This document shows, piece by piece, positions 61,876-64,000 of a stretch of DNA of 64,000 bases. A program made the translations under genes and the position numbers. The DNA is from Larus michahellis (lineage: Eukaryota > Chordata > Aves > Charadriiformes > Laridae): assembly GCF_964199755.1 (NCBI RefSeq), contig NC_133907.1, positions 6,391,001 to 6,455,000 on the forward strand. The letters run 5' to 3'. The notes under the pieces were generated by a model. It was not told the origin of the DNA, made no database searches, and saw only the letters and a program-made list of their open reading frames with translations. Every line of letters begins with the position of its first letter. Within the stretch, counting starts at the first letter, position 1.

Positions 61876-63927
61876 AAAAATCAATTAATTCAGGCTTGCA
61901 TTGTCTTTCTGTGAGATTCCCAAGAAGCAGAACTGCATGATAGCTAGGGCACCAACAGTTACTTGAGACCCAGCCTTGGCTTTTAAGAACTGCTTAGGGT
62001 TTGGGGCTTTGTGAAGACTAAGAAATGAGAAAAGATAATACCATCTTCATTTACTCTTGCAGAGACTGATGGAAATGAGGAGTGCTACACCATGCCTCCA
62101 TGTTAGGGCTGGGCACAAGTTTGGATTGTCAACACAAACTTAAAATAGGAAAACTTGGATGTCAAAGGCCAGCGCTGTCTTGGATGCCTGCTTGGTTCAT
62201 ATCCATTTTGGCAATAATATGATTTTTTTTTTTTTCTAATGGCCAGGGTGCTTCTGGTTTGTGTCTCCTTTTGGCCTAAAGTGGCTCAGTCTTTCACTGG
62301 AATAATGTTTCCCATATTTTTATGGATTAATACATCCAAATTTTTCCAGAGCCACAGAAAGTCAGGCTGTTTTATGATAAAACAGGCTTTAGGAAATACG
62401 AACTGCTCAACGCTGAGTTGATCCATAAAGCACCAGAGTCCAGAGGAAAAGAAAAAAAAAAAAAGTAATAGAACATTTTGCTCTTATGTTTTGAAAAGGC
62501 ATGATTTTCTCCAACTTTAAAGGAGAAGAGAGCAACTTCTTGTTTGGGATGAAAGGAGGGAGCTATGGCAGTGTCTTACTTGCTTTAGCTCAGACTTGTT
62601 TTTGTAGTATTAGGGTACCCTCTATAAAAATAGAAACATAAAGCCAAGCTGTAGAAGAAATGTCAGAGAGACGAAAGAATTTGATGTGCCCATTTGCTTT
62701 CCCAGGAAGGAAGAATGCTGGCAGTTTTTAGTTGTTAAGGAAGTTCCTATATCTCAATATGTATTTAGTGGCATTTTTATCTTCATAAATAGCAAATATG
62801 AAAAAGACAATTCAAGCGTGATTTTTTTTTTTTTTTTCTTACTGTGGAATTAGACATGCTGTTGGTCATGTTAGAAGCACTGAGTAAATGCGGTGGTTTT
62901 CACTTACTGTATCTTGACCTGTTGATTCATGAGAGTCACCAGCAGCACGCAGCGGCTCACGGGCTCCGGCAGGGGGTTGGCGTACGAGATCTCCAGAGTA
63001 ACAGCTTTGTTCACTACAACCCGCCGGGGCATCTAAATGACAAAGACACGTTTCTGACCATTCCCCGTTTTACTCTTTTCTGGCGCCAGACCTCGGTGGC
63101 GCTGGAAGCAGAGCATCTGTCGCGTTTGAGGATGAACGAGGCATTTTAGGAGCAGTGAATTTAGGTATGCCTTCCCTAATGCTTGAAGCGGGATTTGGAT
63201 TAGCTGAATAGTGCTGCCAAACTGTGTGCAATATTTTGTGCACAATTTCAGTGAAACAGAGCCCTGACTGTACAGACACATCTCGTTAAACCTGTCTGAT
63301 CTTTGGGTTGCTGAGCAGCATTTGTTGTTTTGGGGGTTTTTTTGGCACATCACTGATTAGGATTAAAGCATTAAAACAATATAAACTGGCCCTAGCAGAT
63401 TAGAATTAAGGGATTAGGGCTGCATTTTGGAAGTAGGCAAAGTTGTTTAAAGCGCTTGCCAATACCTAGGATACAGATGAAACGAAAACAAGTTCTGTGA
63501 CCATGAAGCGGTGGCACGTGACTAGGAAAGAAAGAAGGTAATGGAGCGGTTCTGAAGAACGGGGCAGATTCAGGCAAAGATTGAAAATTGGTCTTTCGGC
63601 TGCTTACTTCCTCAACTTAAGCAGGCAGAATTTTAGAGCAACATCTGAAATTGCAGCCTGAACTAACGCATTTAGCCCCAAATTCCCATCTAAAGATCTG
63701 AGCTCCAAAAAGACTCTTTAGTTCTTTCTGCCTGTTTGGGACATCAGGGAGAGAATTGTTTACCTTAATGATAATGTTTGTGTCCTCTAAAATGATTGTC
63801 TTCTCCACCAGCAGCTTTAGCCCCTGCCTGTGCAGGACTTCACACAGAGCAGTAACCTGGATCCTTTTGTCGGTAGTCAGGTATTTTCCATAATAGGAAT
63901 AAGGAATCTTTAACCGGATGTGTTTCC
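61685..63927 (-). CDS. TGM3-like transglutaminase, last three exons
   Basis: C-terminal end of a third transglutaminase, continuing past the right edge. Exons on the minus strand: 63764-63927, 62908-63032 and 61685-61835, with phases matching exons 11-13 of EPB42 and TGM6. The product is the two C-terminal beta-barrels: IPYSYYGKYLTTDKRIQVTALCEV, LLVEKTIILED, ISYANPLPEPVSRC and FTPRKSGPLQLQVDF before a stop after VAPA. It stands immediately 5' of TGM6 on the same strand, as human TGM3 does on 20p13, so TGM3 is the best guess; TGM5-type or another paralogue cannot be excluded without the core. Exon 12 is 125 bp, not 134, and lacks the usual EGSGL turn. Upstream of exon 13 the polypyrimidine tract is a run of 35 T. 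Confidence 0.78.
61839..61873 (+). repeat. A35 homopolymer at a splice acceptor
   Basis: Thirty-five A on the plus strand; on the transcribed minus strand it is a pure T tract that ends three bases from the CAG acceptor of the last exon (61835) of the TGM3-like gene. Length may be affected by sequencing. Confidence 0.9.
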
Positions 63928-64000
63928 CTGGAATGCAGACATGTATTTAGGAACCATTACGTTCTCAAAGAGTGATTAAAAAGAAAAGGTAGTAATTGTG

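Overview
This is a stretch of bird nuclear DNA. It contains several 3' fragments of CR1 retrotransposons that end in the ATTCTATGATTCT-type tail, and one decayed avian ERVL-type LTR. The spliced vertebrate genes have short introns, and the promoters lie in CpG islands. I cannot name the species. There is no prokaryotic, phage or CRISPR content. I rebuilt the exons by hand from translated similarity plus GT/AG splice sites. Every exon-exon phase closes without a frameshift in all five genes that can be followed.

Layout. (1) 32-3455, minus strand: the 5' seven exons of DDX27, a DEAD-box RNA helicase of ribosome biogenesis, cut by the window edge inside the Walker A motif. (2) 3456-4314: a GC-rich bidirectional promoter carrying a minisatellite and two interferon-response-like elements. 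(3) 4315-17488, plus strand: complete ZNFX1 (13 coding exons, 2054 aa), an interferon-inducible SF1 helicase and antiviral dsRNA sensor, with a bird-type expansion of a 25-residue repeat near the N terminus. (4) 17642-24158, plus strand: complete CCNDBP1 (11 exons, 335 aa), starting only 153 bp after the ZNFX1 stop. (5) 25035-34910, minus strand: complete EPB42, erythrocyte protein 4.2 (13 exons, 699 aa). (6) 43963-59412, minus strand: complete TGM6-like transglutaminase (13 exons, 703 aa). (7) 61685-63927, minus strand: the last three exons of another transglutaminase, TGM3-like, running off the right edge.

How the parts relate. DDX27 and ZNFX1 share one promoter. CCNDBP1 and EPB42 are convergent. 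EPB42, TGM6 and the TGM3-like gene form a tandem family array on one strand with the same 13-exon plan. In humans CCNDBP1-EPB42 sits beside TGM5/TGM7 on 15q15 while TGM3-TGM6 lie on 20p13, so this window joins two human clusters.

The points most worth a second look are in EPB42. Its predicted protein keeps the Cys-His-Asp transglutaminase triad that human protein 4.2 has lost, but lacks the tryptophan that stabilises the transition state. It also has an N-myristoylation signal, a GC-AG intron, and a pair of identical GATA heptamers upstream. No wholly new system was found; the rest is ordinary vertebrate gene space.
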